From contig NC_134831.1 of the NCBI RefSeq assembly GCF_004210375.1, forward strand, positions 930,001 through 994,000: DNA of 64,000 nucleotides. The letters run 5' to 3'. The notes beneath the pieces are model-generated. The model saw nothing but the letters and a program-made list of their open reading frames with translations. It made no database searches and had not been told where the DNA came from. This DNA is from Tachypleus tridentatus. Taxonomy: Eukaryota; Arthropoda; Merostomata; Xiphosura; Limulidae. A program made the translations under genes and the position numbers. Positions 10,911-22,867 of the stretch are shown in pieces (within the stretch, counting starts at the first letter, position 1; the number at the start of each line of letters is the position of its first letter).

Positions 10911-12940
10911 ATAAGTTTAACCAACAATTTATTAAACCAGTTATACTTTTTCATATGTTTTTAAGTAAGTTCTTTATTACACGAACAATCTACTTTATTG
11001 CTTGACTGTTGTAACCATTATAATAATTGCTAACTATTAACTCTTACAGAAATACTAGAGTGCCATTCAATAAGAAAACTGTTGCTATAGAGACAAACAT
11101 AGCAACAAGCACCATTGTTTTGGTTTACCTATAAAGATGATGATCATCTTTAAAACGGTGATGGTATTATAACAATATTTTATTGTAAGTTGTTCTGTCA
11201 TTATCATCTTCTTACGTAGTAAAAATAACCTTGTCTAGTCCGCCTAACTCTTAACAGATGTGTTTATTTCTTCTTTACGCTTCTACACGGAAATGCCACA
11301 CTAATTTATCCGTGGCTGCTAACATTAATTCCAATACCTAAACATATTGTTTGATTCATTCTACAAGTTCAATGACTTGTATACTGACTGGTTCAATCGT
11401 ATTTATGACTTAGGAGATAGTAGAAACTTTTAGTAACATCAACAATGTTTTCCTGACGCGAACTGTTATATTCTAGGCCTACACACGCAGATCAAGATAA
11501 AACAAACAAAAGTTTATATTACATCAAGAATATAGATTATAACAATCTTACCAAAGTCATAGAAATGTCATGTTCTTCATAAGATATTTAATCGACTGAG
11601 TTCTTAAATTAAACTACACTAACAATTTTATGTTAATTAGTGTCTTGATAGTATTATAGGCCTACTTTTACCTATTTTATTTAAGAACAGCCTTCAGCAA
11701 TTAAAAATAAACAAAGAAAACTGTCATAATAAACAGGAGTGTTGCAGCAAGTTTTCCGGGGAGGGTAGAGTAGTGTGAAATTGTGAATTGAATTAAAAAA
11801 TCATACACATACGATGAATGAATGAGGAAAGAATTGGGCTTCTCACTTTCCAGGAGGATAAGTACCCCTGTTCCCCTCCCTGCGAACGCCCAGGATAATG
11901 AGTTAAAAACATTTATTACAGAGACTATTTACAACAACAAATATGAAAAGTACTGATCGTTATAAGCCCAGCTTTATATTAAATAAGTGATAAGACCATG
12001 GTTTAGAACCTGAACGACACTTTAAAAATCTATAATGTTAAGCGACAATAAAGAAGTTGCTTTGATACTTAAGTAATGGAAGCGTCTGAAACTATTTTCA
12101 ACCCAGATAGAATCACGTCATTATAGACCGCTGATGGAGTGTTGGACCTTCTGGCGGGTCAACAATAACTTTATTAACTTAGCGCCAAAATCTGGGCTTC
12201 GGTTCACTGTGGCAAATAGAACAAAAAACATAACCCATTGTGTAGCCTAGCGCTAAAACAACAAAAAAAATCGATAAAAAACATTTATGTTGGTTGTAAA
12301 AACGTCCATATACTAGTTTATAATTATCATTATAAAGTAATTCCTTTGCTTGTAGAATTTTAGTAATTCGTATTATTTTTTTTCGTAACTTTCAACAATG
12401 AGGATATCCATGATATATTTTGAAACAGATATCTATAGTGATTTGCAATAATCCATAAGCGCGCACGTTTAAATTCGAGGCGGAGAGAATGTTTAATATA
12501 AATTATTTCATTTGGTGTAATCATATGGAAATAGATTTGTTAGGTTTTTTTCCTTGTAGTTTTATTTTACCGACAGTCCAATGTTTTACTGGTGACAGGA
12601 CGAAGGTTTTAAAGATTTAGTTAACTAATATTCGGTGTAATGCTAGCGTCAGTTAAAGTCTGCAAGCTGTTCATCGTAAGCGACCGGCAGAACAACGTAG
12701 TTCTAACCACTCTCTCTTGTGAAGACACGCGGAAACCCCATGCTTCTTGGCTACAAGAACACGGCGACTCAAACATGTCGTCCAACGGAATTATGAGGTT
12801 CTGCGTGTAAAATACGTCGAGTTTTAAGTATATTTATTAAATAAAACAATAAACAATCGAAAAACGAACTTGGTGATGTTTTGAAAGTGTTTTTTAAGCC
12901 TCTGTAAAGTAAACTCATTAAAAATGTCAGTGTTTCTAAA
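10911..12940. other. no gene recognised; ordinary CpG content
   Basis: CpG returns abruptly at about 10880. The stretch holds unique sequence without repeats I can name. A modestly CpG-rich part at 12640-12830 precedes the candidate exon at 12941. Confidence 0.45.
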
Positions 12941-13045
12941 ATGAGTTTAAAAACTCAATGGTGGAAAATCGTAACAGTTGGTGTAATGGTACTTAGTTCA
13001 AACCACTTGATAAAACAAGTAAAACCTTCTACAGATCAATCTTCG
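12941..13045 (+). CDS. candidate first coding exon, possible secreted protein
   Basis: The ATG sits in a reasonable context (aaaATGa). It opens 35 codons ending exactly in phase at a strong donor, cttcg|gtatgt (GT at 13046). The peptide begins MSLKTQWWKIVTVGVMVLSS: two Lys, two Trp and then a hydrophobic run to about residue 18. This could serve as a signal peptide, although the run is short. Downstream, the frame stays open past the donor to 13162, so splicing is not required. No matching second exon was found nearby. I do not recognise the family, and chance remains likely. Confidence 0.25.
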
Positions 13046-14849
13046 GTATGTATGTGTTCACATACACAGATGCACTTCTCCATATTTTTTAGACATAAAT
13101 TCAGAAATGTAGACAGATTTCGGTTTGGTAATAAATTTGTTGGTTCTCTGGTTGTAACCTGAATTATAGCAGAAAAAAGAAAAATACTTGTATATCAGAA
13201 AGGCGGTTTATTTAGTTATATATAATTATTTTCATTATCTGAAGTCAATCCATTTAGATGAAAATTGACAATCACATGTTTTATTATTTTTATCAACAGT
13301 ACATTTGACTACAAAGTTAATAGAAACTGTAAGTTCGAGCAGTATGTTGCTAATACAGTTTCGAGTAATTTTTATATCCTTTGACATGTGTATTAATTAA
13401 TACTTTTCTATATATTCAGTTAGGCTTACGGGTGAAATTGTAAAAAACTGGGTATTTTACCCCATCACAATATAAACAAACACTATTTATGCTGAGTTTT
13501 GTTAACTCAGATCAACGAGAAACAGAAACTTTTATTTCTGTCTCTCTTTATATATATATAAACGCGGATTTATTGAACAATAGTGACATCATGACAGTTT
13601 TATGTACACCTTTCAGGCATAAGTTAGATTTTATTTTTTAAATACCCTGACATGACAATGTGATAACAAGCAAGCTTAGACCTGTTGATATTTTCTAATT
13701 GGTGGCAGGCGCTCTCTGCGACAGTTGGTCACAAAGTGGCGAAGACAACAATTACAATGAAAGTTACTGTACGATTATCGAATCACAAAAATATGGTTGT
13801 ATTAATTAACGTTTCGTACAGGGAAATATGTTAGAAACACAACATTGTTGAAATATCAGCGCTAGCTATACAGTGTCTGATTTCTTATATATGAGCTTAC
13901 GCTTTTAAGCGCAAACTGACCTGTAGAAGGATTAAAGTCTGTACTTTAGCGTTATGACCCCCCAAACGTTTCGCTAAGTTACTGAGGAAGGTGGCTTTAA
14001 AGGAGGACAAATAGATAACCAATAGATACTATGACATTTAAATTCACAATAATGCAATGCGCTGATCAGATTTGTATATATCTTATAAGAACATCTGGTT
14101 TTTGAATTGTGTTAAAAGGACAAACGATGTTGTAACACTACATGTGACATTGGATGTATATGTTATAAAAGTTACGGAGCATTTAAAAAGTAATCTTCAA
14201 GCCTGCTGGGTGTCTTTAACTTCAGTATTAGCATTATTGTTGGAGAAAATATTTTTTTAGTGTTGGCAAACATATTAACCAACTGATAATTTGAATACTA
14301 CTTGTATAATTAGACAATGTGTTTAAGTAAAAGAAAAATAAACAAAATTAAATTGCCTGTGGCTCTTTCGTTTTAACAAAAAACAACAACATGATTTATG
14401 TCTTATTAGGAAATATATTTACTTATTTAAAAACTGAACTCGTCATATAGATTTATGCTAAATACCAAGTTAATCAAGCAATTTTAATTTTAATTTACGT
14501 CGTGTAATATTCTGAGTCGATGCCAGTACAGCTTATTAATCGATCAGAAAAACAAAACAACTTTAACTAATTTTTCACAATATTTTAAAATGTGTTAGGA
14601 TATAAAGCTTGCTTTGATTGGTTGCTTTGAATATGAAGACTGAATCGTATTCGTGCTGTTTTTATGAACTTTGACCCAGTTTTCAGCGTGTTATTGTTAA
14701 TATAGAAAACGGAATATGCTGTAAAGGCTAAATAAGATTCCAGTTTATGCTGCAGACTGTACCATCTCACATTGGTAGTGGCGCCTCACATGTTTTAATT
14801 TTGTTGTTTTGCTATAAGCCAGTTCGCTTGTAAAAAAGAAATCATAAAT
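13046..14849. other. no gene recognised
   Basis: This is AT-rich unique sequence with a short (TA)n run at about 13549-13560. Frames at 14072-14260 (+) and 14585-14770 (-) show no recognisable domain. Confidence 0.45.
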
Positions 14850-15080
14850 TTTGACTGAGAGGGGTCGACCAATACACGGTTTGGGAGATTGACGAATAGG
14901 CGCGGGAAAAACGGACGCCCTCCTGGTTCCTCGTTATTTGCCCGGGATAAAGTGACCCAGCACGAGCTTCGTGCAACACGTGCAACGTGCTTCCCGTCAA
15001 GTGGACCGGCTGTGTGAACGTGCAGTGGTCCATTGAGTCTATCCCGACTCGGGTTGGCCCCAGAGAGAAACATTAGGCCT
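14850..15080. promoter_or_regulatory. CpG-rich island, possible promoter or dead LTR
   Basis: This GC- and CpG-rich patch stands out against the AT-rich surroundings. It holds hairpin-capable motifs such as gcacgagcttcgtgc (14960-14974) and cacgtg near 14977-14982. A 109-codon minus-strand frame (14795-15124) with a hydrophobic start overlaps it but has no domain I recognise. The island could be an unmethylated promoter or the remnant of a long terminal repeat; I cannot decide. Confidence 0.35.
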
Positions 15081-17104
15081 TCAATGACAACTACAAGATG
15101 GTAAAGAATGATCTTTAATAACATCCAAAAATTTATAGTTCTTAGAACGACTTGGAAGTTATTAGGCGTTCCTAATCATTACAGACTAGAAAGGACTACA
15201 AGGCACACGGTCTAACGATTCATGCAATTGATGTACTTAATAAATTATCCGTCTTTCTAGTAAGTCCTGTGGTAGCTGGCGGGTTCAGGCAGAAACGTAA
15301 CATGAAATCAAGATAATATACACGTGCAGTATATTCAGAGAACAGCACAGTCCTATTGTTACCTACTTGCGTTCCATTCGTAACTTCAAAGTTGTCCGTT
15401 GCCTACTTAAAAAACATATATTCAAAATAATGTTTATACTTTATTTTAAAGTAATTTTTGGCTTATAACTTGTGTAACATCATTGTAACCATCTAGAGAA
15501 CATAGAGTATAACAAATGTTGCTTTAATTAATGTGATATAATTTACTAAAGAAGTAACACTTAAAATATGTACTCGAAATACAGTAATGATTAAAGACGA
15601 ATCGATTTGTTTTGTACACCAAAAGGCAGAAGACGAAATATCCATAGTGAATAATGATTACATTAAAACATTTGAATATCTATTGCTATTAAATGTTTTG
15701 TCTTCACTTTGCAGCTTTTTTGCTGTTTCAGTTAACACTGCGGTTTGGACCGAAACGTTAATGGCTTTCTAAAAAGATTATTTTGTCGCAGTCAGGTTAT
15801 GGTAATTACCAACTCTGAAAAATATTCTGAATATTGTAGATATATTTTATTGAGAAATTGTATCCGAAAATGAAGACGATATGATTACATATCAGTTTAA
15901 AAATAAAGGAAAAACTTAGCTTACACAACTGAGCATATTTAAGTATAGAGATTTTCAATTACTCCCTTTTTACTTTCGTATGTTGGCTGAAATAATCTAA
16001 GATGTTGTTTTTTAATATTAGTATTAATGTTCTGGCTGGATGCAAAACAATTGGAGCCGAATAAAGAATCTGTTTTTTAACAATGCAATAAACTTAATGT
16101 TATTTGTTGTCTCATAGCAAATATATCTTAAGCTTTATAAGTGAAATCATCGTTGGTAGATTAGGGTCCAAATATTCGCTTGTCTTAAGTTTACTTTCTT
16201 TCCTCGAGAACACCGGAATGCAAATACATAACACTGATTTTGGTTTTTAAAAGGCACGTTCGATTATTTTGTAACTGTTTATTTGTGTAGCGGCTTAACC
16301 CTCACGATCAATATGTAATCTTCACGACAAAACCTAGGCATGGTAACGGCACGAAAAGCGCTGTGTTAAGCATATTTTTTACTGCGTTGTTTTCCCTTCA
16401 TTGGCCTCAAGAAGTTGTTAAGATAAAATGTACCACATATAATAACAATGACGAAACGATAATACTATGTTCCATTTTTACATTTGCACTTATCTAATAA
16501 TAACAACAACAAACAAAAATCACTTCTTGATTTTATGGTAATAAGTTGGGAAATCAACTAAATATTTAGACATAATCCAGCATTAGGCCTAGCATTTTTT
16601 ATATTTTTATAAATCAACTAAATCTGTAGAAAGAAGCCAGAATTAGGTCTAGTGATTTTAACAGTACAAAAAAGTAGCAAAGATAAATGACTGGAAACAT
16701 CTGCCGCTTTAGAGCCGTGCTTTGGTTAGCTAAAATTCGATTCAGTGGAAGATAACCAACGAAAGATATATAATTCAGTGGGTGGTAAAGTATTTAGATC
16801 TACTAGTCTACAACTATAAGAGTTGCTACAGGTAACGCAGCTGAGTCTAATGAAATATTCACAATTAGAGCACTTTAACATTAAGTATACATTCTTTTTA
16901 GATTTATGTCCACCATGAACACCTGTAAAACTGCCTTCGTTAAAATACATCAAACAAGCCCAGATTCGTTCCTGAAATTATCTTCAACTTCTTGATTGGG
17001 CAGTCCTTAAATTAATGAACGTTGGTATATTTTGGCCTAATTCTACTATCTGGCCAACAGTCTACTGTTAAACGCAAACCTACATAATAGGTTTTTCTGT
17101 GTTT
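15081..17104. other. no gene recognised
   Basis: This is unique AT-rich sequence with normal CpG frequency. The short frames at 15587-15772 (+) and 16726-16953 (-) are unsupported. Confidence 0.45.
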
Positions 17105-17178
17105 TGCCTGCCATAGATACAAAAATTCGATTTTTAGCATTATAAGCCCTCATATTTATTGCCAAGGTAGCATGGGGG
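17105..17178 (-). mobile_element. SINE-C fragment, degenerate
   Basis: Minus-strand remnants of the SINE-C B box and head are seen: aaattcgatttttagcatta, then taagccctca, and catggggga at the edge. Confidence 0.4.
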
Positions 17179-18214
17179 ATGGTAATTTCTTACAAGGTTA
17201 TTAGAAAACTAATGGTATATATAGAGAAAATAGGGTCTTTTCTTTAAAGTGGATACACATATATGAATAATTCCAGTAAATGGTTTTTATAAGGGATCTG
17301 TAATACCAGACTAAATGTTAATATTTTAAAGTAGGACGAAACTGAAATTTTGTATTGCATTACATAAAAGCAGAAGCCATTTTCTATATAATATAGAAGT
17401 GCTATTTTGTAATGAAAATTATTAATAAATTATTTTTCACTTTAAAAGCATCTGAATGACATTTGACAATAAATAGATAGTAAAGAAACAGGGCTAATAC
17501 TGTTCTCTTAAACAGTATATATTGTATAATATTAATGTAGTCCTATGTTGTGTAGTTTCAGAAGATATCCTTACATGTTTATGATACTTAAAATATATTA
17601 TTGAACCATGATACCAGCACATAACCATTTTCAGAGCTGGGAGTAATTAGACAAATATTACTATATTTCTTTTGTCAGGGAGGTTTATTACACTATATGA
17701 TTTGATTTTATAACTCACCATGTATCAGGAAAATTACAAATTTAATAGGATATTTGAATAGATGATTCAGTCACAGTTATAACAGTAAAATATACTCAGC
17801 AGTGTTCACATGTTTCTTTCTGGAAAGGTTAGCATGACAATCAAAACATCACATCAGAGTGGTGGATGTAATTTTAGTTACTACTTTATGATGATGTAAC
17901 AACATTTCATTTCTCTTGTTCCATTATTACACGACTATTTTGTGTTGTATAGGATAGTAGTATGGTTACAGATGAATATGGCATGAAGAGATAGTTCTCC
18001 ATTAAATATATAACTTCTGCTATTTCACTTAAGCCTAAATGAAAGAGGCTGTAGAAACAATCGTTACATATGTATATGGTGTCTGCTCCAGTATGGGTAG
18101 CAAACTTTACTTTCTATTTCCTGCAGAAAATACACAACATTTTATACGTATATTTCCTCTTGTTATAAAAATAAAAGTGAAACGTCTTAATGATGTGTTA
18201 ACTGTTTTAACTTT

Positions 18215-18334
18215 GCTTGTTTGTAATTAAGCACAAAGCTACACAGTGGAATATTTGTACTCTTCCCACCATTGGTATTGAAACTTGGTTTCTAAAGCTG
18301 TAAGTCAAAGACAAACCAGTGTGCCATTGGGGGC
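18215..18334 (-). mobile_element. SINE-C copy, full length, diverged
   Basis: The plus strand shows the (TTTG) tail, gcacaaagctacaca, the inter-arm cttcccacc, a degenerate B box ggtattgaaacttgg, and the head complement gtgtgccattggggg. Confidence 0.75.
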
Positions 18335-18987
18335 TTGTTTTAGATTATGTTCATTTAGAAAGGAAGAATATGGGTCTTCAAAAAATATAGTGACAAGATA
18401 GACAGCTTAAAGGAAAAATGCAGTCCCCAAAAGTAAACAAACAAGCTTAAATTTTGAGACATAGTGTTCAAATTATTTCCTCAAGGTACAAGTTTATATT
18501 TTGACTCTCCTAAATATTACAGCTTTCCAGATAAGTATGTTTCTTTGAGCTACCTATCTTGTTTATGTTTTTAAGATTTCTATTCCCTCTTTTTAAATTA
18601 ACAACTTTTTTTTTACATGCATCATGGACATAAATCTGTATAAAGCAAAACTGTTTGAAACAATTTAGTTTAATGAAATACATAGTTGGTATATAATGTT
18701 ATCTTGTGAAACAGTGACAACTTCTGGATTGGTTTCATGCAGATTGGATAGCTGTTGCTCCTGATATTATTGATACATGGTGATTGACATACCACATGTT
18801 ATGTATATGTTTGTGAAGTATATAGTTACTATATTTATACCCTATATGGAGGGTCTCTAAACACTGGATTGGAAGGACTACTGAATTACATTGAAATGGT
18901 GTATGGACGGACATGTAATGTATGTTGTCTAGTATTTATATCTGTTAAAAAATGTGCAGGTGTTATGGTTTTTTTAAGTGGTTAAGC

Positions 18988-18991
<4 letters not shown>

Positions 18992-19030
<39 letters not shown>
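18992..19030. repeat. (AC)n microsatellite
   Basis: An uninterrupted AC dinucleotide run of about 19 units. Confidence 0.95.
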
Positions 19031-19033
<3 letters not shown>

Positions 19034-20307
19034 GCACATATAAGACTGTCATAGTATAGTAGCATATTTCTTATAGCTGTTATGTTTCCTCCTCCTGCTA
19101 TTGGCCATATTAAGGCTGGTCACAGTTTTGTTGCAGCTGATCAGATTTCCTCTTAGAGTGTCCTTCTGCAAGCTGGACAATGTTGAAAATTTGTCAGTTA
19201 ACAATTATGAATTGATTTAATTTAGATACATTTCCTCACTCCATTTCTGATGGACTTTGGGTCATGATATCTCTATGACCCTTTTGTATTAAAACAGCCA
19301 TAAACTCTGGTGGGCTGCATACTTTATCTGAAACTAAATATTTTCTGAATAAAATATACAGCTACAAAATTTCTACCTCATGTTCACCTAGGATCATCAT
19401 CATTCTTGCCTCTTCTTATATTTAGCTTCAAAGATGGCTACTCCATCTGCAGTATGTATAAAGTTCACTGCAACACAGTGTTGAGTCTAATTCAACATTT
19501 ACTATCAGCCATTGTCATGATTACCAATCCAGCACTTGAAACCAAGCTTAGTGATATCTTTTAAATTATGGTTAAAACTTTCTGTTGAGGGAGACAGCCT
19601 AGACATTTGTGTAACATGGTTGAAATAGATCATGCAGTGGCAAAAAAACTGTTATCCTGTCAGCAGCATCATGTCTGAAAGGGCAGGAACCATACAGATA
19701 AACAAATGATACACATAATCAATACATGAATAATGACTATAGTACATATTGTCATGTCTGCCATATAAACATTTAATTATTTATATACACAGCCTACACG
19801 CAGCTATATATGTATGCATCTTTATTAGATTATAAGGCTCCCTATAAACTACATACTACATTTTAAAATGATTACATGTAAATGGTTGTACACTCACTGT
19901 TATTTGTTACATAGTCAAACAAACTCACAAGCTACAGTGTGCAATGATGCCTTTATTACAATATGCAGAACCAAATAAAGAAATGGATGATTCATACTGT
20001 TAACCAATACCATGGTTCAGGATATGTTCTCTCATTTAGTGTAACTGTGTTAATAGAGAGTGAAGAATTGGTTATAAGAGTGGGGGTGTTTCTCATTCCA
20101 TAATTAAATATTTGAAAAACACAACAACAACAAAAACTGAATATGTAAATATGCAGTATAAACATTCTGTAGAGTATGTTAAAACTCCTGCTTTACAGAA
20201 TCATGGACTATGATGCTATATTCTGAAGTTTAAGTTTCAGTTATCAATTACAAATTAGTTAAATATAAATAGAATATTTCCACTGTATGCCACACATCAT
20301 TTATTTG

Positions 20308-20520
20308 ATCTACTGGCCATGATACAAACCTTATATTTTGTTTATTATACTCAAATCGTGACACAGATATTAAACATGTAGTATATCCAGTTCCTCCAAC
20401 CAGGATACAAATCCTGTTTTGTGTACTATATCTCTTCCGTCCAGCCTATAAAACGAACCTTGCTTTGTGCAGTGGATTTAGTCTGCCCAGCCCATTATAC
20501 AAACATTACATGGTACATTA
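20308..20520. repeat. degenerate tandem repeat, unit about 50 bp, about 4 copies
   Basis: Four successive segments share a pattern of ccag-c followed by gatacaaaccttgttttgtg-like text and a tactata-like part. The copies are strongly diverged, so unit boundaries are approximate. Confidence 0.45.
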
Positions 20521-21162
20521 AATCTGTGCATATTTTTCAATGTACCATACATAGCTTTGAAGGCCTCTACAATTTGACAGCTGTGTAGATTTATCATTAA
20601 TTCAGGTTCTGTTGTTCTTGTGAACATATTTGGACAATCAATCCAAAATCTCCCAACTCCTTAAGGCAATTTGTGGATCAGCTTATAATGATGAAAAATA
20701 ATGATAAACTGTACAAAAGAAAGTTCTTTTCTCAAATAAACTAAGTTTTAGTGACTAAAATCAGTGTTGTTTGTGAAAGAATGAAATTAAGAAAAATGTC
20801 ACTTTTTCTTAAACTTTTACAGTTGATATGTAATCTAATTGTTTTGTTAGTGACTTCAGATTTACATTCTCCAAATAGATTGTTATGATATTTATGACAT
20901 TACATTCTTACAGATAGGCTGGTATACAAGAATTAGCTATACATTGATTAGTTACCTTTTTAGCCATTATATGTAATGCTTTGATGGTGTATTATTTTAA
21001 AAATTTATACCAGGAAGCCAATTTTAGAGATTTATTGACTGAATATTTATTTATAAACAAGAACAACTAACTTACAGCATTTGAATAGATCAGGTCTATA
21101 ATCTGTATGATATTAATGTAGTATCATTACTGAAAGAAACACACCAAAAAACAACTATTCTA

Positions 21163-21390
21163 TGTACTGTACTAATGTAATTTCACCACTAAAACACAAG
21201 GAATTTCTATACGTACTAATGTAATCTAACCACCAAAAAAAACAACAAGAAATCTCTGCACTATACTAATGCAATCTAACCACTAAGAAACTAGGAATCT
21301 CTATACTGTACTATTATATTTTTTTGGTGGTTAGATTACATTAGTATGGTATAAAGATTTTTAATGTTTTAGTGGTGAAATTAGGAATCT
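21163..21390. repeat. foldback structure: direct repeats followed by an inverted copy
   Basis: Two to three direct copies of a roughly 50-bp unit (tgtactaatgtaatctaacc, accaccaaaaa, ggaatctctatac) are followed by an inverted copy. Arms 21214-21241 and 21319-21346 are perfect 28-bp reverse complements. Imperfect pairing extends outward through taatttcaccactaaaaca and its complement near 21360-21387. Confidence 0.8.
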
Positions 21391-21959
21391 CTAGTAGTGA
21401 TTTGTAGTATTTGAAGTACTAGTGTATTGTCGTTAAAATCTTACTACTAAAATATATTGTTAAATAAACTTTATTTTCACAAAATTCTTGACTAACGTTT
21501 GGTATTGAACTCTTTTGGGTGACCTTAAAATTTGTATTTTTTAGTTTTTACAAATATGTAGTTGAGAACCACTAGAATAAATGTATCAGTTTAGCATGAA
21601 GTTCAAATTTTGTGTTCATTTCTATATCTGTTAGTTGAAATTCTAAAACTAATTATTAAAAAGAAGCGAAGTGAAACTGATTCGCGATGGCTTAGAATTA
21701 GAACTATGTACTAAATTTTGAGTGTATGGAATTTTTGTGTTTTTACTTTTATAGATGCAAAGTAAAATATGCTGATATTAGTTGTATTAATTAGCATTTG
21801 GTTTGAAAACAATTACAATGATAATAACAAAAGTGCATTGTTTTTAGTTCCAGAATAATTCGGTCTAGATGTATGAAAAACAGAAAAGACAAAAGAAAAA
21901 CAACTAACTTCATTTATGAAGATTAAACTGAATAAAAACTGTATAACATTTATTTTAGT

Positions 21960-22260
21960 AACCATGGCAACGATCACTCTTATAAACTATGTCTTGTTCT
22001 TCTCGTGACTGACTAGCTGTACATCATTCGTCCAAAAATAACGTTATTAGTGAACGTGTCATTTGATGTAGCTGATATAGCACGTGTAGGGATCACGTGC
22101 TTCGCGTGAAGGTTGCCATTATTTTACTGAAAGCGCTGGAAATACTTCGGAAACGATTTGCATTTCTAAACGGAGTAGCGAATTGCAGATAATACCTGAA
22201 TAATCATTTTTCACTGTCTTCCCATACATATAATACAGTACCTTGCGATACGTTACTGGT
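21960..22260. promoter_or_regulatory. CpG-rich candidate promoter with paired E-boxes
   Basis: Two CACGTG E-boxes lie at 22081-22086 and 22094-22099, followed by ttcgcgtgaagg and a YY1-like gccattatttt. CpG is frequent here, while the block to the left is nearly CpG-free. No transcript is proven. Confidence 0.35.
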
Positions 22261-22754
22261 TACAGTTATTAGAGGCACACAATAAAGAAATAAATTTTTA
22301 GGTAACGTAATTGGTGCTTGGACGTCTTAACGAATTTTTCCTGAAGCTACTGTTTCATGTTGCACACTTTTAGGCGTACGTTTTGGTAAGTGGGTAGGTT
22401 TTCGTAATTTGTAGTTTATTTATTTAAACCTTAAAACACTTACGTTTATGTTTATTGTATCTAACAAAGTTTCCCAGCGTGTGTGTGTGTGTATGGAAGT
22501 CTTGATAAAGTAAATATTTGTGGGAACCAAGGGATAATCTTATCAGAATTTTGATTCTTCTATATTCAAAGGCCTTAGGCATTTTTGAGTAAATTATCTG
22601 TACTTATAAAAAGAACGGTTAAAACCGATTTTGTGTAAAGTGCAGAATTTGTAATTTTCTTTGGGTAGGGACTTGCATAGATAAATAGGTCCCAAAACTT
22701 ATTCAGAGAATTCGTGGAATACCCACAGGTGTAAATGTTGTACTGTGCGTGTAT
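22261..22754. other. no gene recognised
   Basis: This is unique AT-rich sequence with a short (GT)n run near 22481-22491. Confidence 0.45.
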
Positions 22755-22867
22755 GTGCTATTTTTACAACAAAGCCACATCGAGCTATCTGCTGAGTCCA
22801 TCGAGGGGAATCGAACCCCTGATTTTAACCTTGTAAATCCGTAGACTTGCCGCTGTACTAGCGGGGA
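22755..22867 (-). mobile_element. SINE-C copy with an unusually well kept tRNA-like head
   Basis: On the minus strand the head has cagcggcaagtctacgg, and a good T-arm aggggttcgattcccct (B box ggttcgattcc). The tail-side cagatagctcgatgtggctt is shared with other SINE-C copies. The acceptor ends do not pair well, so I prefer a SINE to a functional tRNA gene. Confidence 0.75.

Larger units (their letters stand above)
17160..21650. other. second CpG-depleted block, candidate methylated transcription unit
   Basis: Reading line by line I find only about 14 CpG in roughly 4.4 kb, and a single one between 18960 and 19920. Both flanks have normal CpG. No long coding frame is visible. The block carries SINE-C, an (AC)n run, a degenerate tandem repeat and a foldback. 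A CpG-rich candidate promoter at about 22.1 kb borders its right end, which would fit minus-strand transcription. Confidence 0.4.

Noticed and set aside
19430..19510. minus-strand exon reading TADGVAIFEAKYKKRQE
   Set aside because: Only about 24 codons lie between stops, and no usable donor precedes the stop. It lies in the CpG-poor block and is interesting only if transcript data support it.
22795..22867. free-standing tRNA gene
   Set aside because: The T-arm is good, but the acceptor ends do not pair well and the flanking sequence continues into the SINE-C body shared with other copies.
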